Shown piece after piece: positions 36,601 through 42,835 of a stretch of 64,000 nucleotides of DNA. The position numbers and the translations under genes were made by a program. The notes below the pieces were generated by a model. That model was not told the origin of the DNA, did not search any database, and worked only from the letters and a program-made list of their open reading frames with translations. Each line of letters starts with the position of its first letter. Position 1 is the stretch's first letter. The DNA is taken from NCBI RefSeq assembly GCF_029893805.1, contig NZ_JARXYP010000001.1, forward strand, positions 558,001-622,000, written 5' to 3'. Source of the DNA: Streptomyces sp. SAI-135 (lineage in GTDB: Bacteria > Actinomycetota > Actinomycetes > Streptomycetales > Streptomycetaceae).

Positions 36601-37520
36601 GGACCGCCAGAATACGAATTCAGGCCCCCGCCCAGCCCATGACCACCACCCGACTTCCCATCAGGAAGCCGATTCACCTCCGCCCCCGGACTGCCATCAG
36701 GACCCGGCCTGTGATGCGGCCCCCCGGTCAGACGACCCACACCACCCAGCCCATCCGGACCGGGCTTGAAATCATCACCAATCTTCAAATAATTCAGCTT
36801 GTAACCATCAACAACATTCTTGCCAAAGTTCCCGACAAGACTCGTGAGCCCACCCGCCAGGAAACCGGTCAAGCCAGAAAGATAAATATCCTTGCCATCA
36901 AGACCACGCGGCCGGCGCCCGTCCGGACCGAACTTCATCAACGCCACCTGCACGGCAATCGACTGCAGAATCTCATCGATCGCCTCGGTCAACGACGGCG
37001 CGACATGCAGAGACTTCAGCAGACGATTCACGGTCAGAAGGAGCACAAGACGCGAACGCAGCTTCGCCAGAAAAATCTGACTGGCCGACAGACCACCCGT
37101 GAAATACGAGAGCAGCGTCAGGAAAGCAATCTCAATCGCGAGCCGGACAAGCTCCGCAACAATGTCCCACTGAGCCTTCAAAATACTCGTGGACGCTTTG
37201 CGGCGATTCTCCGCAATCTCATCCAGAGAACGAGCAAAATCACGCAGAATATCCTGGCCGCCCTCACCGATGAGCGGACCCACCGCCCGCCGGTAAGCCC
37301 TCCCCACCTCATCAGGCAAAGCCCTGGCGATATCATCGCCCGCCTTGGCCAGCTGACCACGCAACGCATTCAGTTCCCGCCCCAACGCCACATAGGGCAG
37401 ACGATCGAAATACGCCTTCACCGAATTGGCGTCAGTAAGCAGCTCACCCGTCAAAAGAAAGAAAAGATTACGCACCCACTGCGGGAGATTATCCAGAGGG
37501 TTATCCGACATAAAAGCCAT
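1..37520 (-). CDS. Giant modular polymorphic-toxin-type protein with WXG100-like N terminus (3' end outside window)
   Basis: A single minus-strand frame runs from about 37520 past the left edge with no stop that I can find: at least 12,506 codons. The register was checked at 14 landmark codons spread over the whole length and is the same at all of them, so this is one ORF, not stitched pieces. The first possible start after an in-frame TGA is ATG 37520 with GGGTGA six bases upstream; ATG 37511 is the alternative (subtract 3 from residue numbers given here). The protein is a string of enzyme-like domains separated by low-complexity linkers (separate entries). WXG head plus toxin-type domains fits Streptomyces giant 'lonely Cys' proteins thought to be exported by a type VII-like route. 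The function as an effector is inference. The true C-terminal domain and any immunity gene are not visible. Confidence 0.93.
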   Translation of the reverse strand, partial: MAFMSDNPLDNLPQWVRNLFFLLTGELLTDANSVKAYFDRLPYVALGRELNALRGQLAKAGDDIARALPDEVGRAYRRAVGPLIGEGGQDILRDFARSLDEIAENRRKASTSILKAQWDIVAELVRLAIEIAFLTLLSYFTGGLSASQIFLAKLRSRLVLLLTVNRLLKSLHVAPSLTEAIDEILQSIAVQVALMKFGPDGRRPRGLDGKDIYLSGLTGFLAGGLTSLVGNFGKNVVDGYKLNYLKIGDDFKPGPDGLGGVGRLTGGPHHRPGPDGSPGAEVNRLPDGKSGGGHGLGGGLNSYSGGPGRFPDSYNFRLGPNSWRNGRVWQYNTDRPWALGGYYGLKGTDEFFAAGVGETAAEVLVNGAFYGDWSWQWHTFLGAGLSSFPEAVFSGAGVNGGAQLRGVIDRLTGGFRGHSGGGPVTETGKGSDAGKGTDADTGKGSGAGVDVDMLGDPPPPYVPGGLLPATESLPPSSLVSPPPSSLSPWPAPLLPLSSVPDGWSVAGGEGELWGHLLGGSAGVRERLLVDLAALRGSAEPGPVEVEVREHLHERLTGGPDGLVGSGVRVVPVGEGPSVLGDAEEVRRALDGLGVPVVVDTPPVAGASGAQRVVNGPDTSDVSDSGAAGAASPLDVRGGSGTGVGPGVTGGAGGVVQRPGPVESPPAGVVPQGSPSVDADAPSPLDEDGSPFPGGDGSPSPVVGTSSSDGDGSSSPGVDAVLGETGAAGGAFGAGAAGESLVRVVVSPGPLPLPGVGSAGASELLDLVGADQVVVLGPVVQDGVGRVVRPAVELLREGPEAAVRVRPLAGPVVAPGGGGARDVEAGAGGAAGAVGDVAGGQAGRGLAGVVFPGADVLLPLADALGVVPESVVRLVTESPGTVDGNPADPVDPAGALRVAGEGAPGSVPGLDSAGSDGLRPVTQSGSSFESSPLVVSGSSASSGFEGEPARDVFLESGGGLDADAVPLPDSAVPVPSVFAATATEPVSVSGRVAVRSAGGLIETVDGAPVPVERLRRLVSESAAGPMAGRVVERLTVSQPPSADNTPQGRDRMALLGQNTFRHVRTTSTSEPAPASSSAPAPATSRAPASTSTPATEPASTPAPTSTPAPAPAPDAASASAAASVSGRFVFSGGSVPLPGGGTGRGVDVFVGHGTSRTVVLGTDDPDRPTVRVSGPQLGRLLLSWGAGGPDSRWVLFSCETGRQPAVAGLPVAQHAVNVLGDGPVVWGPTTAAGTARGADGSVHAVLAEGVDGPGRLRMFTAEPADEALDDLARVVRLHQGAGPADGFARTRTLQQVRTVREVLDDPRAERSVENHRLLAGLAFVDGLRWRDARVAARYGDARMTADLLRRMVRDYRGVAGSGSGPVGVGVSGSGAEPTVGEYRAFLDAAERLWEEAGADATLDALLPPVSVLSPDHLVSPGDAAGLAVAPSARVVWSLSDTPLPLAQLGLNAEDTAELTRRIHNPQTTGHVLDDPGQDVPPPHGPAHRPGLANTVHADDTAFRRLPTPADGNSLFQALLDTARSQEVPPAWAARSIAGLRSLLRERLTDSELAATADQVLGDPVLAVVDQLRMAAFNAERDPDEKTRILDEWNRIAQTVVADGNPVEWQRILHESPYPELAQVAPTPDDARRLGSGGLLAAAAERPGLWSSPFAGLLPEALVHTLDLDLRIVGPDPHTPGSIRVTFLHPGGRGGTLHLAHDGTDHYDGLIPVEALPTEGTPPPSAADQSVPDQSAPDQHGATPAPDLVRDEGGDRDTETPDRGDPVPLETQLERYRPARLITGRDVTPPGPPPRTVTFEDGSRLPAALISPDADPLEGDDGSPQTAPTGLFTGLGAVTLRSPERVAEEILGQLPADVRAQFDEAELLGLLREQPGAFTAPRGARFVGREKSGVAHEMTVEAVPYHRWERFSDVNGTAIRMITQQAVMSGTGGGRTVGFGRRFGFGFTVATPISFLVRVSASLGWLRKTGYNLATQAVNQFEYRTQEGSHLHLDDVHYRVRVVRVTEAPKTGGRNSGTESPESGPRWERRPVHQAEFAVRDGLSWRLPDVLTVPSEGLRRAPESLTFPDGVESRAGGAIALHLTDPPEDLALAISGARPGSSAHRTLVSFLRPGRLLGLYGRLSGEVSGPELTRGRGQRPLGHLIVERSIPHRATLVAESVKAEFRDTTQTTFKNERGHARETLLGVEVATGPSQIWPGPEVDVRLRAGPVGRLDLAAGRTHQVSVDATRKVIGRVRNQPIALYRVERTIMVRGAGQPRSAARPVRVVSLDWMTTQDARRLAGWDSRSPGQAGPNPEAEPPAPWYLTREDPVHLGGQTRVEGFRPVNASNNPLPDREQEGQESSSWQDHDGQPGIANPQDPRLKAFADSVLDALHALYPMLFVPPSMREHPRLARFWYGDSRVRTGLDNERQVREALNGSTLEKVLDVLQTTGIPVMVVEDGKLRRGHHTVILKVRLSDRRYETSMTERTVRAGLVGTEVAGQGQQASSALSGGSELGVSARNHDDDAEAGAPEHSGFGVFGARFGRTVRKGGRSSVTSVHDHLVSLEGAHLFSYRVELTASFEGHRRPRGWTRMVTVGMLGAGLFVSKVHERPLFSEGGETIGRVELSVPMAHSSERYAPAGTPPAEPAPAPADFSAAEAELLLDGSLTQNTDSDDQRLTDQLLRAPHVVVSVEGGEERQRLVQDASERASGNSWHASAPGSPVRTALRRAMANLSIAGQLGQYLGPFGSRVTGLHGAGPLQVHYFKAAIRGELHNLRVQSDPKQAKFEATLGYDHRVAGTESDTSRATVGFQGAHRPLEHVSGQETAAIGNHGVAPQYAWGWGGVTSRTVSRGRSNILSYAGRTYLVVADVVESLAVRDRWTAAMGTVGTRSGAGVRSVAGRLGRTLDRGRAAVAAGAQYIRDAVMFHLPMRDAIEAGLAPDGLGTTTPSALGGGYRVPALLDRRFLTHPSGRLDGSPIVPVLMEQLREIGVPSHDREQILQRLSPDFLRAHLQQLVTEGVTLPVRYRAWSRPHHLPVGGSPGQMQFKLTPVTTTVERLRTGFELEDYRTAGRDASDAAYQDHGTLVAYAGGHRPAESGVLAVNPALQGAAAHQRSTTRGETAGASSSPNLVTTQALGEIVTTYVLTVTMTDAAGDRLPPTASATVGSVNEYVPIGLLTPDGDGADGALTEQEVPTPERAVRMLTATQTDQSSIDAWRLPVGDPASGRPDPDVLPFDDRLGTGFVAMDVLGASNVRDALTLATARADGLHAPGEERGKRYTGDDLAAQVRAARRTSLTALGTAPAQSQHDVTAQVSLSSGLRESLGANGSPLPVQASAELLGQFHTANSRLYARMHRRGARLLAVENAPRMENMDRARTADGLTVGILDNIDSAGGATPLVGADSVAATVPLGATNDGTAANATVDTMLGIHRMAVAARSMLFAVPVRWLAVVEAEHRITHGRPLRWFGTGGRGRRAAEAETTALIWLREDLARDYGLVDDTTFPTEVADAWDAMAKAAADLATAEKRYFDARARTRDTWLDLSEEEQAALGGPTVLSQDMSASPAVTAWQAARDEVRRWEQRLDDAAADHHRLYLAASRLTAHHQGSPLVPVPDAPQEYTKPIWPTEAPEPYTITAGDPTARRALTSPDGITVRELYEVPHDGASFYHALFAAASVRGRLPHLLGTDLADRFVNAPGDPDVTAEAVDAARNRLARALGEDGNEDLVEALALDATDTFTQDEIDAAGVRFTPAEQAEFDTLGRLPQNFWPTPEQRIGLAVAALSRPFAPEPRQGAAQSQGDRSAPAVGRAGDHGGADLLPALAARVMGTPVTVVTGEGREQLFLPHGTDPATVDPAADPVLFFAKGFFQAALPPGTPAPTTTALPAPVTDPSGTETENTAPTSAAPAKPHVHRSHATPPWMPPKDSTAPRYRVDRHGVLTAPDGATYTQGAVTGRGNGFFGALSSALLHAAGQPGRDSGEAARLRVRADMPPAQLMRLNGLPGDPGRRDALFNPPPLRVEPGAPAPSADALEGHLRRHLATAPWSPDADQAVAEWAAAATGTTVTLIEENGTAHTYPGPSADAPHLRLRRRGGDFVPLIMLTPAPELSASQTTGTGMTGAQTGSPGDAGLVPPSPPAPEQDPASVPVPASTVSSADSEVRDLQGADSDGEEAFELYLLSPSPRSKASRSADDSGAPFWTTEGWLNTVFGPQQRTVPGARLRETSEALYELVREASGSQSTPQALRSGLIRVTRRVLHMSSAAGPGAMDFHLLGSLALDASSDDLESTENLARYFIERQIETERDALGEATLLRGDDGRVVGRDYTGAQGPAPKLDSYRMRGRGRVVQQPAPWDEAYLVVGTAQGRAVRIVTPGRTFWTESPDELAMLISYDSRRPRNADVVLMLPSPFAAAVAPLVAGTTGRQVWYPKVAADVVTHPTAGTRHLMLDVNAGYTGESWASVEPVGRGLPGASDFSRDSGSDPDSDDEQLSSDGDAEFERLADQAVAARMIEGRRARPLTTREYNVIDRRGAGVLFTPPLSTDVGEVRADDGADPDEPALVLPYQDRGDVRMADRPPLYISADRTLATLVTEDGTPVRSQQVYATRTAIARSSAQLAAAGAGVRLKADESVGVMLPREDGSFGEPLFLVEPEFLTASGGSEHAFTRDFAQMVAGGQTAPLSHIVFRGPTGGAIATAPVNGLHGREVTGTHHLADALTEVAEGTRAAGGVTPRWAAGQTGRDLRVTGGVVGAPTPGVRYGRALSYEPQDNPLRLRLASAAQRAGVNEYAWAEVGEGYLIQSISSMMESGPQLFTHNHAKPGDRVGPHAPYHFAQVVLASEDGAHQVTLENETHSRSELPAELLDDVVDENLDRYGEDELLRMAEMAGRRADEARRGGADEAGRARLESFARVARALADLHQAEQLLFYFDEERPEYALAQREIAEARSRAREQIRAAAPVLDSKDLWYFRAYSKRPGESAHEVNAELLSENAPAFANPLTTVVVHGHAPRRGHRIIRFEERRHALSDVHAGTIDGLARTLARVGWWNRAHGLPMPSVTITGYGNRSQSSGQNRADAVGKALGAKLAEVLNASQADVSGPRLSVRDFALTLSAKRARSAADPAHGRIVTVEIDDHRAVPVEVPESFGQTAVAGEPALTEAPAPEPTTTAETEDARPASEESSAATERPLSRPSGQTSQPAPERRNSDAPPWVQARIRYAEEAAAFDKRLGEYLSEHEAVVAEYRKMAQAAWATARRLHPGSLSVFGDSSKYKAGVVGKSRPALTRVLQSGNLRELVAFIYEGISNDFVPDMLGGREEPNPDIVAERPSRRQRETYAEFMRQAQEIAQSADMPPAEKEAAITELQASVVTRVHPDDVRPPLSAAERQIAVNDHGLTWIPATSVYDIPMSAALQADSEDSGGLVATGTAGSTHRFMLHAARMRELWGLDLDLGLIRAGSLAISLSLPHHTFHEVMRGAQLALNDVPDRDPALDYTDNWGRYWNIHPFSEEELRENVARDGLFPDEHAQALLDALNAASGTDDAEQRESASNGRVTVTHRPVREGERGFGGLRAAPSGEVPGAVDGGLLPTVDRAGSDPALVSVVEPVEPVGSGALVADLLALQAGELFEALEVMAPQHRRWLATHGPFVDGVRKSLPGEFPRVAARLLVVVPGEVSRPVSARHEAYAWAARMLRDREAATRLLGSGAAIVVLPQDTPLTGLSSFAHLAGKVDAGSGRSVGTLRGVTDGLIAVVPEENLLGEVTSVGPAPHMAEGYSAATHEIAHLLHTVALTDADRDLVRDVYDAKRKADLERREKRRRGEEVRGPDVLWPDGVNQDPVTGDNYSSGNEYEFFAQLSNVYLGTNHGTDPATGRSRHNGAEWVRVHEPELLGLLERLYGPVGESAAPAEANPVAATGADNATYEAFRDFMNGVATAPDTAGTPYDAAVRQAEIAREAADGDAGRHAGADGDPGQDQPPRTLGDFLPEDKWWTFYIDPKNHQAALDAFPDDPGSYYDHDRSPGFQRGMVSAYAQFLDDPDTVVTPMDSTAYRTMHGLATAHLGRVIGWSGGGATQFPLRGDALADDIFDERIGDQLLVYDMTSHDWSKPLAKPRPVTILTRFLHNNPSLATNYGKDAAPDLVDTLFQQHYARVSDPDADDAVKLASIVRTIRALHVVHPFQDGNLRSNVQILLPKLLLEQGLRPVVPDNMYSLFQGGHSVPQMVDSLIRNGALDTGGPRPTLPRSVGQVTEAGETEAGTGFGSGADTVAGISEATASEGDAKLHAAPVGEISTETDTGTTEAAPEEPVAEHLGTLTFSAAGVAYDAAVRQAEIAREAADATVHDAETELSRIEQSIQDARALPTAEQVREARVAWRQARAETRSIERMTSSGAPSPDLDAAREREQAARRRWSQLQERHQGRITALSTARAALPAARAAVETARENQARVWQSTGTAVSEAWKEVQRRAQQAGTLDVDTAGEPTPVVPSTPSSDRSSTPTVSATADGVTEPDGGRRSEDPAATSPTVEADAALFRAIRSLLPQGTPVPGAEAGSLVQVPASVVREHARAWWSEMGGTPETTPEALEQVFQQVADRVAQGEPHIPYMLEDATGGLADPDRGGMAFGVEIEFELDEGLTGPEKEARYELIVAELAKAGLTTQNEIAGYHQAVDRGYAESRDGWLLERDPTVGVELVSPILRDTRQTWEDLRTAVRVIRRNGGQITARAGGHVHVSTGQFGHDVRAYEALRALFTGHQDVLFRLAMNPRADAHRGDKHARPLPEGPPPYTTVRDVPSMRNEDALSFKRVRGKGTDHVEFRAWDGSLDEAEIQANVSISLGLVHAALRLADDPDRLPSAYEQVGSHSAVVQRVRHAGSGPGSVTVFEPDAPEVTAGLRGMLDRIFWRPANRAQAMARFAVTSWYGGLGAQAGEAAAELLEPAGIPGLERLASLGGLFVNRLPGGAVFHPAQSAADEQVAAAADRLRAVFPGGNAFVAMLAFGRRPRAPHAFGLGGSTPLTVTESVPLLKHLGWSPGTPLVIALPGEDTPGSLVKWGSELAAALGQPVFIPASADEYAEVTEIPSSRLADVPGVEIFGPSEGEMTDDGDMVVLPGAAWFRLPPGPTADGTGQTDDAWPAGTGLVRYHYTADADADVAATQVSLLASPPVFDTAAGPASAAPEGENTTAAGLAAAWEAHAGALSVLGAATAEAVALERDSGDERAVEHARAKTDDARRRLEDVEARLLALGVAADALGAARGTGDAVMTGLGNESDAADAFWAVPADAHGHRNTARQVTEEDLPSQAPTPTASETAGHEEVEAAGSALSPEATVIVPLSSAGDPMQGVQAAMRDVELGSHAVLAAPVAAPGVRALPVLPSRSLVAFAPRTDVPSAAGEARLRKLAFAVAAAGLRNRRVGAALPRAIVTGFARQAVGPRAAEVGMLRAQSTGAVFQQMLERALADLQQGLPVGETRLAVTDFRVEARGLTQVPDDLVTQGRLAGLTRAELGRQATIAVLLPPDAAAVQTLDLLRDRERELRDSPLDVDALARSVLRLGAGTQVGEARRRELFALVDRAQSASMATSLAALRAFHLMELGLGVPGRTPQFTFNGSRVPGLNLLPYAGGELDTAHSDILKPNGFGDFDVVDTVPTRFSQGVTPFVVAGTRAPGGLAVRTPDGSTHVVTEDELVELIAAYAAREGLTKDTEIVLAIPFAGSGYADLPRKVADRTGLTVLAHTGEVQVRSRSASAGNSTQPHTIDVIHRPGRPQGDWFASRPGLAPDPDDDAPAWHRDVVTQPIISLSSGEQIGRVSHHPAEFAGHSEDHTRHLDQMTTFVHYNPATGQFGPELELPRPGPEEDSHKLELHGEPGFLVMAMKDGTSRRVDKPGAAGWLRRRKSLTSRPKHHWLDLFVCFSGSPEDRAVPAANPTWDGHPGSFVPDPLRDLSMAQHLANALDRWVRLSYGAQATLGKAGRYLRAVFADARGRLGRFDLVRPHPSGAELDRRVRVAGFAAGDQVSDEERARTLVLVEALRLVFGPYVDDASDYDELLRGVAAVDHIWSGDPDFDTAGHFTLDLLLRVIAAHPEAASGVTQDAARRVLAAAAAQWAANPDEPTLADLVNLPAVDDAVRYMPDPVAEASVALQIPRSRVGVAERSRIFWARVRAEETLAAPGLDADDFIARVQHLPPGPQHFEDREDVVRLLTRGFAGGRDMADVNVAAAYNLELAGAFAGASLAVAVDGKRGGGQDFTGEGLPAEVDLAQFRTLAGLVDAPWTQGSGKPAPYLLRVAQDHNDPNFLQVFFGGRAYRAHTDELPELMARDLELMRRELAVPVVLVYTTPPADAESMARGLTRSLGRSVWWSPFPADLSGKGDAGLPVLTFQASAAAHNSLPGLGWSEVRPTLPVADVDGVPLPTPLPRSAGQVGQELQTAGVKVPATASEPALSRGQWSGVVGDGGAATVIVLRSSAGDPMQGVQAAMRDVGLGSPSVPAAPVPAPGVRALPALPSHSLVAFAPRTVVPSVEGEEAVERLASDVAEAGLRNRREDVALPRIDITGYGSEARTSRRRALSSRELFLSALDRALNDLQRQRGDMGLTAADFTVVHRGLTKVPDAVVGLGDLVDVSRSELGRQAVIAVSLPPEAAALQTLDVLRGRDRELRDSALDVAAIARRVLHLAPDTAVGEPERAELFALVTRAEQAGMTTSLASLGGFFLMDDLDVIASGRDRRFTDRGRTVPGLNWTSATGDLDTANTRILEVDEDGNAKAPEVDKDGNAEERKLKAPWPEDSYVVSAGTRPDGIVLRRPDGSELPVRGDVFVEVVAADVARLSDRGRLSRDTEIVLVIPFMAHGYATLPRMLSGRTGLKVWGHTGEAVIPGGPVDPGTRRTVEVVSRPTMFEGDWLASTPGLAPDPDDDPPAWHHEVWTQPIVSSTTGLQIGRSSHDVVQQRFIEDDQRHLDQIRTYLHRNKAANVTFGETELPRPGPESKAYRLDLHGVPGALSLYMRDGSYRAVGPSEAGGWLRRRKSLTSLPKDHWIDMVVCFSGSPADSSVPVLKDAGGDGFRHAFVADPLRQFSMSQHVSNPTGRWVRMSTTSQSTHLDFDGRHIRSVYTDVQGRLGRFDLRRPHPEGAELDRRVRVAGFAAGAQVSDEERARTLPLVEALRLVFGPYVDDASDYDDLLRGVAAVDQMWSTDGTFDDAGWFTLDLLQRVIAARPEATWGVNQRVARRVLAAAAEHWATYPGSPRIDTFIWLPAVDAAVEWMQANDLDAEASAVLNLRQSDVGVPERSRMFWARVKAEETLASQGPRVHRYINRVLHRPWPGPTSQEERENALYELTRGFAVGREMSDVKVAAAYTLELGGAFTDTSLVTSSDGGDGAGRDFTDDLLTRRVVDLTKVITAAGELDVPWEADKAAPYLLRVTPEASYGQQLPLHFGGGRYRSHRDDLAALVASDPELMRQPLSADVVLVFSETPELSFATDLAAELAALTGRTVHWNVSPADLSGRAGSRAVLTFASVRAHTVGEWHRTPPGYDEDVKNPRPLPAPLPRSIGRSRADALVRAGGAGQRGSFAPRTAVVQALSEDGSAAARGVEVVSAGTVPSVDSRADATVRMPSASVPQTSGSVFTAPVAAAGVRALPALPSHSLVRFAPESDVASEDNTSDIERLAFEVAEAGLRNRSEDVALPRIDITGYGADVSGPNLLTLTGHVKMGRRRARSAGALFRSALGRALDSLQQRVRAGEARLTAADFTVVEQGAPKAPRDLVGRGDLAGLSRPELGRQAVIAVSLPPEAAALQTLDVLRGREREWRGKALDVDAVARRVLHRTESLWPQERAAFFALVNKAEQAGMATSLASLSAFRLMNDLDVIVSGRARRFTERGRPVLGLNWASATGDLDTAHNRILETYAAGGLSYLGRVRARWAADPYVLSARGTITRDSLIVRQPNGSEVEVSFDEAVELVAADIARLHTQSSGRVLTRNTEIVLAIAYAGAGYAELTRKLSDRTGLTVWAHTGDVVILENPVAPGAERSIDVLRHAGQPQGEWFATTPGLAPDPEDAPAAWESEVFTHPIVSAVTHRQIGRAYHNYAFMAKIADDIRHFDQMSTFLHYHPGSGEFFGETELPRPGPESKAHRLDMHGAPGRLVMDTHDGGTLEIVPRQNGGWLKRRKSLTSLPKDYWIDMVVCHSGSSEDSSVPVRKEAGLRGFPNAFNADPLRNFSAAHHVATPTQRWVRMSTFSQGTTRGAGGRPARYVTTDLQGRLGRFDLVRPHPEGAEFDRRVRVAGFAAGAQVTDEERARTLPLVEALRLVFGPYVDDASDYDDLLRGVADVDRMWSAQAFSGDAGWFTLDLLQRVIAAHPEAASGVNQRVARRVLTAATAHWVSHPGAPLTSFVQLPRVDDAVEWTKREILTVEASYVLDMPEANVGVAERSRMFWARVKAEETLAAPGRDVNDFVARVLHERPSPVADDDREDALDKLTRGFAVGREMSDVNVAGAYTLELSGAFADTALTTRVGSGQGAGRDFTGEGVPSVVDMTQFITPDGTEAAPWGDTGYLLRVTPHAYLLDSLDMTFNGLPRVAHRDDLPELMAWDPELMREDLTVPVVLVFSGRTGRAEDMAGTLAQRLGRVVWWNDYTADLSGTIGSRAAIRFAGPGAHWTGPPPPPVTWRVARPVAPVKMVMSPLPSSAPLPRSAGQDVADARVPGGATRSAVPGASASPPRAASPVAARAGTAPVAPVAEAGVRASSDSLVAFAPGADVPSPEGAAGVQRLASETAEAGLRNWREGRALPSLVITGYAAGADPGSRQGLRRATSVADLLRQALGRALDNLQKDASVGELRLVAADFTIETKTSARVSKRMVEQGYLARVSRSVSGARETDPTPVTATASHAPAPSPMTGTHSPVPTPVAAATVTPSPTASQQRPVTQTVPFPGHDEDLRVLGVVGDGDCFFVSLLVGLHHQGHDSALTAMDVPQLRQHAADRFHGSERYQELNRRDALDVLVQDLDANTLSQVLGTPPPRLSREQNQVVEDRLRDSLYGAELRRLADPADRAVLADLNQATVRALLPGYQPDVRSVPRDERKRLIEVQQAIAMRAQLRDALTGDDPERAERLWNRLLETRYGRWAEQSPQLADFRGRRLGDLITDSIRSTDLWTTPFFDYAPTEVAHALDLNLTLVQRRDGTTWDTPVNSGAGRPVYLHYNGTDHYSAIENSPAPAGEAPAAESFVRPATASSDRAEELVSLLRGRGGLGIEDHILDRLRTLSARTVDALLGGGSGGGGAKDKEKPSNHPHGGKGGNGGRAGELATESSSSPSGPVYKTVLTHPGYATGDQFGIAAALHGDPNLHVLVDSAAPGTDSRDKGPEIAEFYRSSGIAPERIHFQQGPHDRTAKKRSEEIVREINKGAQDFDKLSKNKLSALSVSLGTGTTWIGNHFSHALRDRIREGWRLDDVGFPPEDRAKVAAWLAGRGITVEPGRKVIVLWSRFSGKRGDIHVEHDTSYTGMDQLLTGIHERTKDDPSGPLVVIAGDAKVNPQRPDHYPALTAKHRNNGLAVHDLTDFWNDREGVATWGGDTRIGQMRLYEYLNRQSGGELKHLGFRSGNLEAMALSGHQVRYLEEPGSIGGNRMAKWHADNPNSKSAVKTGYERITIVRPTTLSGQIAVEARAVWEKKVKEEYGKKQSDPLKADELKNLETAFKHPAWVLGKNNERGAEKPYKDPRNRGFHEEDVKQIIRYLVGGPRPEPTRLVGRPVTGGERLQKLADGDVSTPSATVRRRSTAPGGETGRGPANPATRSGVAGRLTLTPGDQELHERAIGHLTDLAVDESRRVNEWALARVSADHHIPLEVEPTVVDHGRQRLRSDFVSMVAYTFGTRGARAAEELSLRLAHDYGTRRTRQARGGAPGDALPVQVAQARYLQEAERFEQDLARYLSDHEAATAELRKMARAAWQAAHERGLDDKQLRKFGTTDAKVPGAVGTSRTALEAVVREGNSRELETFVFRGITTYLMADLLGGELINPVELNEERDERVLAEPSKRAEEFLAKANMQRVAKADKKRWLREAVIVKQMGARAADVWPPLSETERKFINQDDVLPWVSGASLHAMREGSILKTRSRTTGGLVLTGTSGSMYRFLATAERMNQEWNSDLDLGLIRLAVMGSMLSVRHHTFHETMRGAQLFLRNLPGHDPALDYIDDWSRYLRLAPLTEAELRSVANGGKFPHEHALDMLRPHLAPLAGGPQDDGKGKARADEPVPAADLTPADAQAAYGAARARHAEATAALADAVLSDGSGEGSSANTRLTVARTRLAKAERTLAEATQQLAGVGLDITLRPAGLSTEPTEPTEPTDTGLGSVLSDRRPMSEMMADVDADVVMQDALEPVDRVVVRGGSGAPVVVSVAPVSRPGEAAGAVLPPEHVSALRTLDVLRSREPELRDGPLDVDGLARRVLHLDSAAPVGESLRKELLDLVGGAVQADSARSLAALGAFHLVTLGVLEAGGNPGFTVNHVQRGVDAHGRPDFTVERRSVPGLHWSPRSVLLNPGFTRVVRVDK
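611..637 (-). repeat. 9-bp tandem repeat inside the giant gene
   Basis: Three perfect copies of cggtgggct (plus part of a fourth) encode a Thr-Glu-Pro repeat in a linker. Unit length is a multiple of three, so copy-number changes keep the frame. Confidence 0.85.
1040..1990 (-). other. HHTFHE domain, copy 2
   Basis: Shares [21 protein letters not shown] and [16 protein letters not shown] (around 1135-1295) with copy 1 at 21050-21975. It also shares the [14 protein letters not shown] block. The two copies lie about 20 kb apart and are flanked by different domains, so the domain was spread by intragenic duplication or recombination. Confidence 0.5.
2420..3700 (-). other. Glycosyltransferase-like domain
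   Basis: A Rossmann-like first half ([30 protein letters not shown]) is followed by [14 protein letters not shown] and [11 protein letters not shown]. The conserved block [20 protein letters not shown] (2780-2860) and then RMAKWH complete it. The order (Rossmann start, WSR-SG-RGD, late RSGN-E-MAL-G) resembles fucosyltransferase/GT-B donor-binding sites. This is by pattern only; a database fold search would decide. Confidence 0.4.
4000..4869 (-). other. OTU-like cysteine protease domain 4, catalytic residues intact
   Basis: The nucleophile box is [13 protein letters not shown] with Cys10910 (4791-4793). The C-terminal box is [13 protein letters not shown] with His11166 (4023-4025). Both match the OTU deubiquitinase consensus (DGxC, HY). 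The Cys-His spacing of 256 residues is longer than usual and holds an inserted helical block (about 4250-4650). Of four OTU-like domains in the protein this is the only one with Cys and His both in place. Confidence 0.7.
4870..5430 (-). other. Orphan OmpA-like domain and Thr/Pro-rich linker
   Basis: A fifth OmpA-like copy ([16 protein letters not shown], then [10 protein letters not shown]) is present but no lonely-Cys half follows. Instead a linker of about 50 residues rich in T, P, S, A and V ([18 protein letters not shown]) leads into the intact OTU domain. This looks like a module whose second half was replaced by new effector domains. Confidence 0.6.
5431..8735 (-). other. OmpA-like plus lonely-Cys module C
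   Basis: Third tandem copy. The OmpA-like start is [14 protein letters not shown]; the His is in TVWAHTG and the Cys in [15 protein letters not shown] (Cys10147, 7080-7082), 1,141 residues after that of module B. FSG has become HSG next to the Cys, placing a His beside it. The module ends at an '[10 protein letters not shown]' linker before the orphan OmpA-like domain. Confidence 0.7.
8736..12130 (-). other. OmpA-like plus lonely-Cys module B
   Basis: Second tandem copy, opening [14 protein letters not shown] and with OmpA-like core RIDITGYG. The His is in KVWGHTG and the Cys in [15 protein letters not shown] (Cys9006, 10503-10505), 1,127 residues after that of module A. It carries a short acidic insertion (near 11300-11360) encoded by a local repeat ([19 protein letters not shown]), absent from the other copies. 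The module ends at an '[11 protein letters not shown]' linker. Confidence 0.7.
12131..15515 (-). other. OmpA-like plus lonely-Cys module A
   Basis: First of three tandem copies. It opens with [14 protein letters not shown] and an OmpA-like fold, then the lonely-Cys part: strands with [12 protein letters not shown], a conserved His in VLAHTG, and the single Cys in [16 protein letters not shown] (Cys7879, 13884-13886). The C-terminal part ([31 protein letters not shown]) is shared by all copies. The lone Cys with an upstream His on strand ends suggests a caspase-like peptidase fold. The module ends at an '[11 protein letters not shown]' linker. Confidence 0.7.
15790..16110 (-). other. Short Ala-rich coiled coil before the lonely-Cys modules
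   Basis: About 100 residues of Ala/Glu/Asp/Arg heptads ([18 protein letters not shown] and onwards) separate the amidoligase region from the first OmpA/lonely-Cys module. No enzyme motif. A comparable coil ([19 protein letters not shown]) precedes the last module near 640-900. Confidence 0.55.
17080..17745 (-). other. Amidoligase (COOH-NH2 ligase) domain
   Basis: Starts near residue 6594 with [14 protein letters not shown], then [30 protein letters not shown] and [17 protein letters not shown]. These are the conserved blocks of the Amidoligase_2 family (ATP-dependent, glutamine-synthetase-related fold): GxExE, GxElvSP, the HxH and the EFR. All look intact, so the domain could ligate amines to carboxylates of peptides or proteins. 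A domain of this type inside a toxin-like giant is unusual. Confidence 0.72.
18200..18660 (-). other. Coiled-coil segment with duplicated motif
   Basis: About 150 residues of Ala/Glu/Arg/Gln-rich heptads. It begins with [16 protein letters not shown], a stretch also present at 19720-19790 just before the Fic-like domain. The two copies are nearly identical in DNA, so a short segment was duplicated within the gene. Confidence 0.6.
18930..19660 (-). other. Fic-like domain with modified active-site loop
   Basis: A helical domain whose motif reads [13 protein letters not shown] (His6150 at 19071-19073). Canonical Fic AMP-transferases use HPFxxGNGRxxR. Here the second Gly is Leu and the final Arg is Asn, while His, Asp, Gly-Asn and the first Arg are kept. 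It may use another nucleotide or a different chemistry, or be weakly active. The next domain begins after an 'LPRSVGQ'-type linker that is reused between the later modules. Confidence 0.6.
19890..20620 (-). other. Anthrax lethal factor-like metalloprotease domain
   Basis: The zinc motif is [15 protein letters not shown], with HEIAH at 20247-20261 (first His is residue 5754). About 60 residues downstream is [18 protein letters not shown] (about 20015-20070), which supplies the glutzincin Glu and is characteristic of the ATLF/M34-like family. All ligands appear present, so this domain could be an active protease. Flanking sequence is helical, then LERLYG at its end. Confidence 0.7.
21050..21975 (-). 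other. HHTFHE domain, copy 1
   Basis: A helical domain of about 300 residues with [15 protein letters not shown] at 21290-21335 and [14 protein letters not shown] at 21167-21202. A downstream segment ([14 protein letters not shown]) completes the pattern. The same three blocks recur in the second copy at 1040-1990. The family is unknown to me. The clustered His and Glu residues would suit a metal site or acid-base catalysis. Confidence 0.5.
22195..22619 (-). other. OmpA-like domain 1
   Basis: The core reads [18 protein letters not shown], then RADAVGKAL and a terminal strand RIVTVEIDD. This is the beta-alpha-beta pattern of OmpA-like peptidoglycan-binding domains, including the GYG(N)-x-R-A layout. 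It is the first of five related copies in the protein (others near 15450, 12050, 8640 and 5340). Confidence 0.55.
22620..25050 (-). other. Divergent, cysteine-less relative of the lonely-Cys module
   Basis: The first half ([17 protein letters not shown], then strands ending in [13 protein letters not shown] and the GRQVWYP segment) aligns by eye with the first half of the three lonely-Cys modules further on. The second half lacks the strand with Cys. It instead carries [19 protein letters not shown] and VTLENETH. That His-rich/VTLEN pattern may be its own active site; I cannot name the family. Confidence 0.4.
25290..25760 (-). other. OTU-like domain 3, catalytic Cys replaced by Gly
   Basis: The box reads [16 protein letters not shown], with Gly3938 (25707-25709) at the Cys position. 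It is followed by [20 protein letters not shown], which resembles the strand that leads to the catalytic His in family members, but the His box itself is not clear. Likely a scaffold-type relic of an OTU domain. Confidence 0.42.
25960..26640 (-). other. OTU-like domain 2, catalytic Cys replaced by Ser
   Basis: The nucleophile box reads [13 protein letters not shown], with Ser3646 (26583-26585) in the Cys position. It is followed by helices in the order expected for OTU domains. I cannot find a convincing C-terminal His box, so this copy appears to have lost both catalytic residues. Confidence 0.5.
27060..32110 (-). other. Long beta-rich region of unknown fold
   Basis: About 1,680 residues with alternating polar/hydrophobic strands, many R/E/V/T residues and few helices. 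Segments such as [19 protein letters not shown] and [18 protein letters not shown] recur in style but not in sequence. I do not recognise a family. Its size and position between the processing domain and the enzyme-like domains suggest a structural or translocation role, which is a guess. A helical, coiled-coil-prone tail lies at about 26800-27060. Confidence 0.45.
32385..33030 (-). other. OTU-like domain 1, catalytic Cys replaced by Ser
   Basis: The motif [12 protein letters not shown] occupies the position of the OTU nucleophile box (DG-x-C-LF). Ser1512 (32985-32987) stands where Cys is expected. The partner His is present in the C-terminal box GTDHYDGL (His1704, 32409-32411). The domain is therefore probably inactive as a thiol protease, unless Ser serves as nucleophile. 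Confidence 0.6.
33745..34139 (-). other. Caspase-like (C80/CHAT-type) cysteine peptidase domain
   Basis: Residues about 1128-1259. A strand ends in VDVFVGHG with His1151 (34068-34070). A second strand 46 residues on ends in [10 protein letters not shown] with Cys1197 (33930-33932). The hydrophobic-strand-HG plus hydrophobic-strand-C-x-TG layout is the signature of the caspase-like fold (C80 toxin autoprocessing and CHAT peptidases). In large toxins such a domain typically cuts the protein to release effectors. That role here is inference. A helical region follows (33190-33744) with no recognised motif. Confidence 0.55.
34140..36260 (-). other. Pro/Gly/Ala/Val/Ser-rich low-complexity linker
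   Basis: Residues about 421-1127. It contains short imperfect repeats such as [13 protein letters not shown] and a long [11 protein letters not shown] tract at 34160-34330. No catalytic motif is visible. It probably acts as a flexible spacer between the export head and the first enzyme-like domain. Confidence 0.7.
36530..37520 (-). other. WXG100/CpnT-like N-terminal head of the giant protein
   Basis: Residues 1-330. The region opens with an amphipathic helix ([19 protein letters not shown]) followed by long helices. A hydrophobic stretch at about residues 118-165 ([14 protein letters not shown] and following) could sit in or cross a membrane. It ends in a Gly-rich, Trp-rich segment just beyond residue 330. 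This arrangement resembles the WXG100-like N-terminal domain of CpnT-type and Streptomyces giant toxins, where it serves for export. Family assignment is by pattern only; local codon use includes more A/T (TTT, AAT, ATT) than the rest of the gene. Confidence 0.6.
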
Positions 37521-37609
37521 CGACGATCACCCGCTAACACATACGGACATGACGACACAGCTGCCTCCGCCACAACGCGGAAGCAGCCGACGACGTCCCG
37601 TACTCCAGA

Positions 37610-37993
37610 TCAACCGCCACGCCGCCCAGATCCCGAGGTACCGCTATCGCCGTGGAAACCGTCCGTGTCGAAACGGTTGCCGGTCTTAGCGATTTCCTCA
37701 AGGTTGTAATCGCGCGTGTCCTTCACCATTTGGACCATGTCGAGGGTCGCGTCGATGACGGCGTTCACCGACTGTACGAGCGCCAGCGTGGTGTTGGTGG
37801 TGTACTGCCGTTCCTGCTGCTCGCTCTTCCTGCCCTGCTCCGCGATGTCACCCACTGTGCCAGGCCAGTCGAACGTCTCGGCGACGCGATCACGGTACTC
37901 CTCGATCATCGCCCGAGCATGCGCTTTCACGCCCTTGAGCTCATCCGTCGCGGCCTCAACGAGTTGGGGGTCGAAGCGGTATGTATCACCCAC
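37610..37993 (-). CDS. WXG100-like small protein
   Basis: 127 residues, GTG start with GGAGGA six bases upstream. Mostly two long helices around a FDWPGTVGD turn, which supplies the W-x-G of WXG100/ESX proteins; the tail is disordered (GDSGTSGSGRRGG). At 127 residues it is longer than the classic 100. It starts two bases after the upstream gene's stop and is followed 89 bp later by the giant gene, so the three are probably co-transcribed. Likely role: export partner or escort of the giant protein. No type VII core genes are in the window. Confidence 0.65.
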   Translation of the reverse strand: MGDTYRFDPQLVEAATDELKGVKAHARAMIEEYRDRVAETFDWPGTVGDIAEQGRKSEQQERQYTTNTTLALVQSVNAVIDATLDMVQMVKDTRDYNLEEIAKTGNRFDTDGFHGDSGTSGSGRRGG

Positions 37994-37995
37994 CG

Positions 37996-38439
37996 TCAGT
38001 CCTCCTCCAGGGCATCGCGCCAGCCAGGCTTGTTCTCGGCCTCGTTCGCGTCGTCTCCGTCGTCCTCCAGCACCTCGGGGCCGAAAATGTTTCCCCAGTC
38101 CACATCAAAGCCCTCCAACTCAGGCATGCTGTCGCTGGGTTGAGTGAACGGTGTCAAAGCCTTCATGACGTGCCGATTCACCTTCACACGGGCCGCGTTG
38201 ATCGCTTCGAGGACACTGGCGGCCAGCTCCTGGGGCGACATGTCCCGGTACTTGTCGTCCAGGAAGTCGAGTGCGGTCACCTCACCCTGGGGGCCCACCG
38301 TGGCCCGCACAGCCCGGTCGGAGGACAGAACGGCGAACGACACCTGTCTCAGCTCACGCTCGGTACGCTCCATCGCTGCCTGGGCAGCCTGGAGTTCGGC
38401 CATCGCCTTCTCCACGCGCTTCTCCAGCGGTTCTGTCAC
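37996..38439 (-). CDS. YbaB/EbfC-like nucleoid-associated-type protein
   Basis: 147 residues with a GTG start at 38439 and AGGG/GGGG upstream. A longer frame continues to 38649 but its extra residues look non-coding. The protein has an N-terminal helix (LEKRVEKAMAELQAAQAAM), a beta hairpin (VRATVGPQGEVTALDFLDD) and a second helix, the YbaB/EbfC fold. The C-terminal third is acidic. YbaB-like genes next to WXG and giant-toxin genes are a recurrent actinobacterial arrangement; a DNA-binding role here is not shown, and a secretion-related role is also possible. Confidence 0.65.
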   Translation of the reverse strand: MTEPLEKRVEKAMAELQAAQAAMERTERELRQVSFAVLSSDRAVRATVGPQGEVTALDFLDDKYRDMSPQELAASVLEAINAARVKVNRHVMKALTPFTQPSDSMPELEGFDVDWGNIFGPEVLEDDGDDANEAENKPGWRDALEED

Positions 38440-38584
38440 GTCCCCTGCCCTTTCTCCGTCAGCCCGTCCTTGCGCAACGGGCGCCTCCCCCGGCCTCCGC
38501 CCCTCGCGCACGGCTGGACGATCCGACAAGGCGAGCCGGATCCGTGCCGGACGGCGTGATCCGCACCCGCAAGTGTAGGTGTAA

Positions 38585-38598
38585 GTAGCGTACGCTAC
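38585..38598. promoter_or_regulatory. Perfect 14-bp palindrome upstream of the giant-protein operon
   Basis: GTAGCGTACGCTAC is its own reverse complement and sits 146 bp upstream of the YbaB-like start, flanked on both sides by GTAA. A TACACT-like -10 lies just downstream on the minus strand. A candidate operator for the three-gene unit. Confidence 0.5.
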
Positions 38599-38754
38599 AT
38601 GTAAGCGCGGTGATCCAAATCGCACCGCAAATCGGGGGGCTGACAGCATAGTTGGCCTGCCCTCGTTCCGCGCGAAGACCCCGGCACTCCATCGACCGGG
38701 CGCCTCCGATGGTCGACGTCGCGATCCACTTCCCCAAGGAGCCGCAGGTTGCGC

Positions 38755-38895
38755 TCAGTTCACGGTTGCCTGCTCGCGGAGGTGGCCGGAGGGCAGGACG
38801 TCGCGTCCCGGGTCGGCGGGCAGCCGCACACCGAACTGGGTGGCCATGATGTCGCTGACCAACTCGTGGCACGTACCGATAACGACGACCTCCAT
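38755..38895 (-). CDS. Small hypothetical ORF, possibly a gene remnant
   Basis: 46 residues: starts MEVVVIGTCHELVSDIMATQ and ends LREQATVN. Codon use looks coding, but a TAG lies just upstream in frame and there is no clear ribosome-binding site. It may be the 3' remainder of a lost gene. I recognise no family. The rest of 38440-38992 shows only the palindrome above and no other gene. Confidence 0.25.
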   Translation of the reverse strand: MEVVVIGTCHELVSDIMATQFGVRLPADPGRDVLPSGHLREQATVN

Positions 38896-38945
38896 CGTGC
38901 TGAAGTCGATCGATACACCTAGCTAGGGCGTGTGCATCTGCCGGG

Positions 38946-38986
38946 GAGCGGCCGGAGCCCGGTGCTTCGAAGGACTCCGGCCGCTC
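38946..38986 (-). terminator. Terminator of the subtilisin-like protease gene
   Basis: Perfect 12-bp stem (GAGCGGCCGGAG and its complement) with a 17-nt loop, seven bases past the protease stop codon. No long U-tract, as usual in Streptomyces. Confidence 0.75.
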
Positions 38987-38992
38987 GCGCGG

Positions 38993-41900
38993 CTATATGA
39001 GGCCGAAGGCCCGGGTGACGGTCTGGCTGACCCCGCCGCCGTTGCGCTGCTCGGCGACGACGCGGATGGACACGTACTCGGCGCGGGCGGGCGCGTGGAG
39101 CCGAGTCCGCCAGGTGCCGTCGGTCTTCGTCAGGGCCTGCGCTCGCCAGGACGCGCCGTCGTCGTAGGACACCTCCAGCGTGAGCGAGGCGACGGCGTCC
39201 GCGGCGGCGTCACTGCCCACCACGACGGGTTTCACGGCGAGGACCGACGAGTGTCCGGCCCGTCCGGCTAGGTTCAGCTCCGTTTCGTAGTCGAGCTGGG
39301 CCAACGGGATGGCCTGGTTGTCGGCTTCTCCTGACAGGAAGCTCCATTCGGTGCGCGTGGTGGTGGAGTACGGGGTGAGCTCGGTGTTCCCCTGCGTGGT
39401 GGCGACGAGTCGATACGGGAGCCGCTGCGGGGCCAGGTCGCCCACCCCGAAGTCGGGTCGCGGCCCGTTCTGTGTCAGCAGCTTGTCCCCCTGGTAGAGC
39501 GCGAAGCTCCGGGACATCCACCGGGTGTCGCCGCTGTGGGCGGAACCTCCGTCGCCGAAACCCGCGACCTGTCCGCCCATGGCGTTGCCGACGCGGTGCG
39601 GCACCTCGAAACTGACCATGCGGGGCCTTGTGATGGGGCCGAACCAGTGTTCGTTCTGTGTGCTGCGCGGCCGGTAACCCGTGATGTCGGTGAAGGTGTC
39701 CCAGCCGTCGATCGACCCGTACTGCTGCCATGCGACACCGTTTCCGGCGGACACCCAGTCGGTGCGGTGCCCCGCGGGGACCGGCTCCCTCGGGAACGGG
39801 GCGACGCGCGTTACTCCGAACACGGCGTACGGGAAGGCAGCCGGCCAGTGCTCGTACGAGGGGCTGTCCTCGCGGCTTTCGTAGATCTGCTTGCCGGCCG
39901 GTGGGGCGAAGGTGTTGTCGATACGGGCCAGGCTGCCCGGGTCCGTCGCGGCGGACGGGTCTGCGGGGACTCCTCCCTGGTGGTAGTCGGCCAGGTCGTA
40001 CAGGTACTCCGGCGCGGGATGGGCTTCGACCGTCAGCTTGGTCCTCTTCTTCCCGGAGGTCCTGATCGTCTTGATCAGCTCCTCGCCGTCGTCCCGCGTG
40101 ATCGAGGCGACCGGTACGGGGCCGTTCGTCATCCCGTCGGGGCCGCCGTACCAGTCGCTCGCGCGGCCGTACCCGTCGCCGACCACCAAGAGGGCGGCCG
40201 CCGACGCCGCTCCGGCGGCCGCCGCCTGATCCGCCGGGGCCACGCTGTCACTTCTGCGGACGATCACGGCCCGGCCCCGGACGGACAGGCCGGCGTAGTC
40301 GGCGGGTGCGCCGTCACCGGCGTAGACCGCGTCCCAGCGGGTGGTGCCGTCGCGGAACGGAGCGGATCCGGGCTGCACCAGCAGTGTGTCGTCGAGGCCG
40401 TGGCGGCCGTAGGTGATCCTCAGCGGGGTCTGCTTGGCGCGGATCCGGGTGGTGAAGACGAAGCTGCCCTTGGTCGCCTTGCCCTTGCTCGGAAGGGCCC
40501 AGATGCTGTCGTACGCGGTCGAGGGCATGAAGATCTGGTGCAACGCGTGCTCGTCCGACGGTGTGGGCCGGTCGGAGGTGAAGGAGCGGAAGACGTCGAT
40601 CCTGCTGTGGGTGACGGACGAGGGCCGGGGTGTCTCCACCTTGACCTGGCGCATCCGTGAGCCGTCCAGCTCGACGCTCCTGTCCGACGTGAGGTCGAGC
40701 TCGGGCACGGTGAGCACCGCGTAGCCGAGGGAGTCCGGGCCGTTGCGGCCTTCCACATCCATGGCGGAGACGACGGTGTATGAGCCGGGCGCCCAGCGGC
40801 TGGTGAGGGTGCCGTCCTGGACCCACATGACGGTGGTCCGCCCGTCGGCTCCGGTGATCTCGACCTCGCCGCTGACGGGCTTGCCCGACCGGTCCTTCAG
40901 ATGGACCGTCAGCGTGTGCTTCTCGGACTCGACGGACACGCCCACCGCGGTGTGCACGGCGCCGGCCGCGAAGCGAGCGGTGACCTGGGCGGCGTACTGG
41001 CCCGGCGCCCGGTCCCGCGGGTCGACGACGAGCGCGACGGTCGAGGTTCCGCGGGCCGGTACCGTGACGCGGTCGGCCGCCAGGGTGAACACTCCCGCGG
41101 GGGTCTCTCCACGGTCCAGCGTGAGGTCCAGGGTGACGGGTCGGTCGGTGGTGTTGGTGTAGGTGATCGTCCGCTCGACCGTCATCGGCTTTCCGTCCCG
41201 TGACCAGGGGACGAGCCCCGCGTCCACGGAGCCGCTCGCGATCACCTGGTCCTCCAGGTAGGCGGCACCCACGTCCAGCCGGCCGGTACCGGCCTGGTAG
41301 GGGCTGTGGGCCGGGGTGCGGACGCTGGTGCTCATCAGGGCATCCTTGATGCGCTGTCCCGTCCACGTCGGATGCTTCTGGGCCAGGAGCGCCGCCGCGC
41401 CGGCGACGTGCGGCGCCGCCATCGAAGTACCGCTGTCCCAGCGGTAATAGCCCTCCCCCGAGCTCATCTGCTGCGAACGCGCGGCCAGGACGTCCACACC
41501 GGGGGCGGTGAGGTCGGGCTTGAGGGCGTCGTCGCCCATCCGCGGTCCGGCGCTGGAGAAGTCCGCGAGGTGGTCGGAGGCGTCGACCGCGCCAACGGTG
41601 AGAGCGGCGTCCGCGGTTCCCGGAGCGCTGACGCCGTAGGGGCTGTTGCCGCCGTTGCCCGCGGCGATGACGAACAGCGCGCCGGTCTCGGCACTGAGCT
41701 GATTGACGGCCCGGCTCATGGGGTCGTCCTGGGTGTGCCACACCGCTGTGCCCAGGCTCATGTTGATCACCTTGGCGTGCTCGGTCCGCGCCGCCCACTC
41801 CATGCCGGCGATGATCCCCGAGATGGGCCCTGACCCGCTGTCGCCGAGGACCTTGCCCACGACCAGGTCGGCGCCCGGGGCGACGCCCGCTTCCTGCCCG

Positions 41901-42835
41901 TCGGAGGCGGCTCCTGTTCCGGCCACGGTGGAAGCGGTGTGGGTTCCGTGTCCGTTGCGGTCCGTGACGTCCTCACCCGCCACGAAACTGCGTGAGGCGA
42001 CAATACGGTCGGCCAGATCCGGGTGCGTGATGTCCGCCCCGGAGTCCAGTACCGCGACGCGGACGCCCGCTCCGGTGCCCCCCGCCTCGCGCGCCTTGGG
42101 GACGCCGATCTGCGCCGTCGTGTCGGCGAGGTCCGCCTGGACCTTGCCGTCGAGCCACACCTTGTCGATGCCGGCGGCGAAGGACGGCCTCGTTCCGGCG
42201 TACGAAGTCGTGCCGCTCCTGTCCCGCCGTGACGTGTCCTCGCCGTCCGTGCCCGTCAGGGCGGACCAGAAGGCGGAGGTCTTCGAGCGCCTGGCTACGA
42301 CGGCCTCACTGTGGACGGACGGAAGGCGGAGCGTCGTCCTCGCTCCCGGCAATGGGGCAGTGGACCGCGGCCCTTCTCCAGGGTCGCCGCTCCGCGCGGC
42401 GGACGTCTGCGGGGAGCGGGTGATGATCAGGGGCAGGGCGTCCGCACGAGTGTCGTCGTAGCCCTGCGCTATCAACTGGCTGACGTTGAACAGCTGTTTG
42501 TCGAGGAGGCCGGTCGCGACATAGGGCATGGCGGCGTCGGGGTAGACGAAGGTGTCACCGCGCTCCATGGTGATCCGTACCGACCCGCGTGCCCCCGGCA
42601 TCCGCACGACGTCGTCCACGGACACCGCACCGCCCGGTTCCTGACGGGCCGTCACCTTGTCACCTGTGATCAACGTCACCGTGATCGGCGCGCGCTGTAC
42701 GGCATTTCGCTCGACGGGGGCGCCGTAGGCGTGGATCGAGGGACCGGCCTCGTGGGCTGTCGCGGGAGCGACCGTGGCGACAACTAAGGCCACGGCCATA
42801 GTCGTTGCCGCTCTTCGGGCATAGGGGAACAACAC
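38993..42835 (-). CDS. Secreted subtilisin-like serine protease (S8)
   Basis: 1,280 residues from GTG 42835, which has GGAGG just upstream; the open frame continues to 42913 but without a start context. A signal peptide is at residues 1-27 (LFPYARRAATTMAVALVV, cleavage after ATA). A propeptide of about 150 residues follows. The catalytic triad is Asp264 (VAVLDSGAD), His296 (GHGTHTAS) and Ser471 (GTSMAAPHVAGA). The C-terminal 700 residues hold fibronectin-like beta domains and a PA-like insertion (RGRAVIVRRSD). Large S8 proteases of this layout are common secreted Streptomyces enzymes. It is transcribed in the same direction as the giant gene but has its own terminator. Confidence 0.93.
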   Translation of the reverse strand: MLFPYARRAATTMAVALVVATVAPATAHEAGPSIHAYGAPVERNAVQRAPITVTLITGDKVTARQEPGGAVSVDDVVRMPGARGSVRITMERGDTFVYPDAAMPYVATGLLDKQLFNVSQLIAQGYDDTRADALPLIITRSPQTSAARSGDPGEGPRSTAPLPGARTTLRLPSVHSEAVVARRSKTSAFWSALTGTDGEDTSRRDRSGTTSYAGTRPSFAAGIDKVWLDGKVQADLADTTAQIGVPKAREAGGTGAGVRVAVLDSGADITHPDLADRIVASRSFVAGEDVTDRNGHGTHTASTVAGTGAASDGQEAGVAPGADLVVGKVLGDSGSGPISGIIAGMEWAARTEHAKVINMSLGTAVWHTQDDPMSRAVNQLSAETGALFVIAAGNGGNSPYGVSAPGTADAALTVGAVDASDHLADFSSAGPRMGDDALKPDLTAPGVDVLAARSQQMSSGEGYYRWDSGTSMAAPHVAGAAALLAQKHPTWTGQRIKDALMSTSVRTPAHSPYQAGTGRLDVGAAYLEDQVIASGSVDAGLVPWSRDGKPMTVERTITYTNTTDRPVTLDLTLDRGETPAGVFTLAADRVTVPARGTSTVALVVDPRDRAPGQYAAQVTARFAAGAVHTAVGVSVESEKHTLTVHLKDRSGKPVSGEVEITGADGRTTVMWVQDGTLTSRWAPGSYTVVSAMDVEGRNGPDSLGYAVLTVPELDLTSDRSVELDGSRMRQVKVETPRPSSVTHSRIDVFRSFTSDRPTPSDEHALHQIFMPSTAYDSIWALPSKGKATKGSFVFTTRIRAKQTPLRITYGRHGLDDTLLVQPGSAPFRDGTTRWDAVYAGDGAPADYAGLSVRGRAVIVRRSDSVAPADQAAAAGAASAAALLVVGDGYGRASDWYGGPDGMTNGPVPVASITRDDGEELIKTIRTSGKKRTKLTVEAHPAPEYLYDLADYHQGGVPADPSAATDPGSLARIDNTFAPPAGKQIYESREDSPSYEHWPAAFPYAVFGVTRVAPFPREPVPAGHRTDWVSAGNGVAWQQYGSIDGWDTFTDITGYRPRSTQNEHWFGPITRPRMVSFEVPHRVGNAMGGQVAGFGDGGSAHSGDTRWMSRSFALYQGDKLLTQNGPRPDFGVGDLAPQRLPYRLVATTQGNTELTPYSTTTRTEWSFLSGEADNQAIPLAQLDYETELNLAGRAGHSSVLAVKPVVVGSDAAADAVASLTLEVSYDDGASWRAQALTKTDGTWRTRLHAPARAEYVSIRVVAEQRNGGGVSQTVTRAFGLI

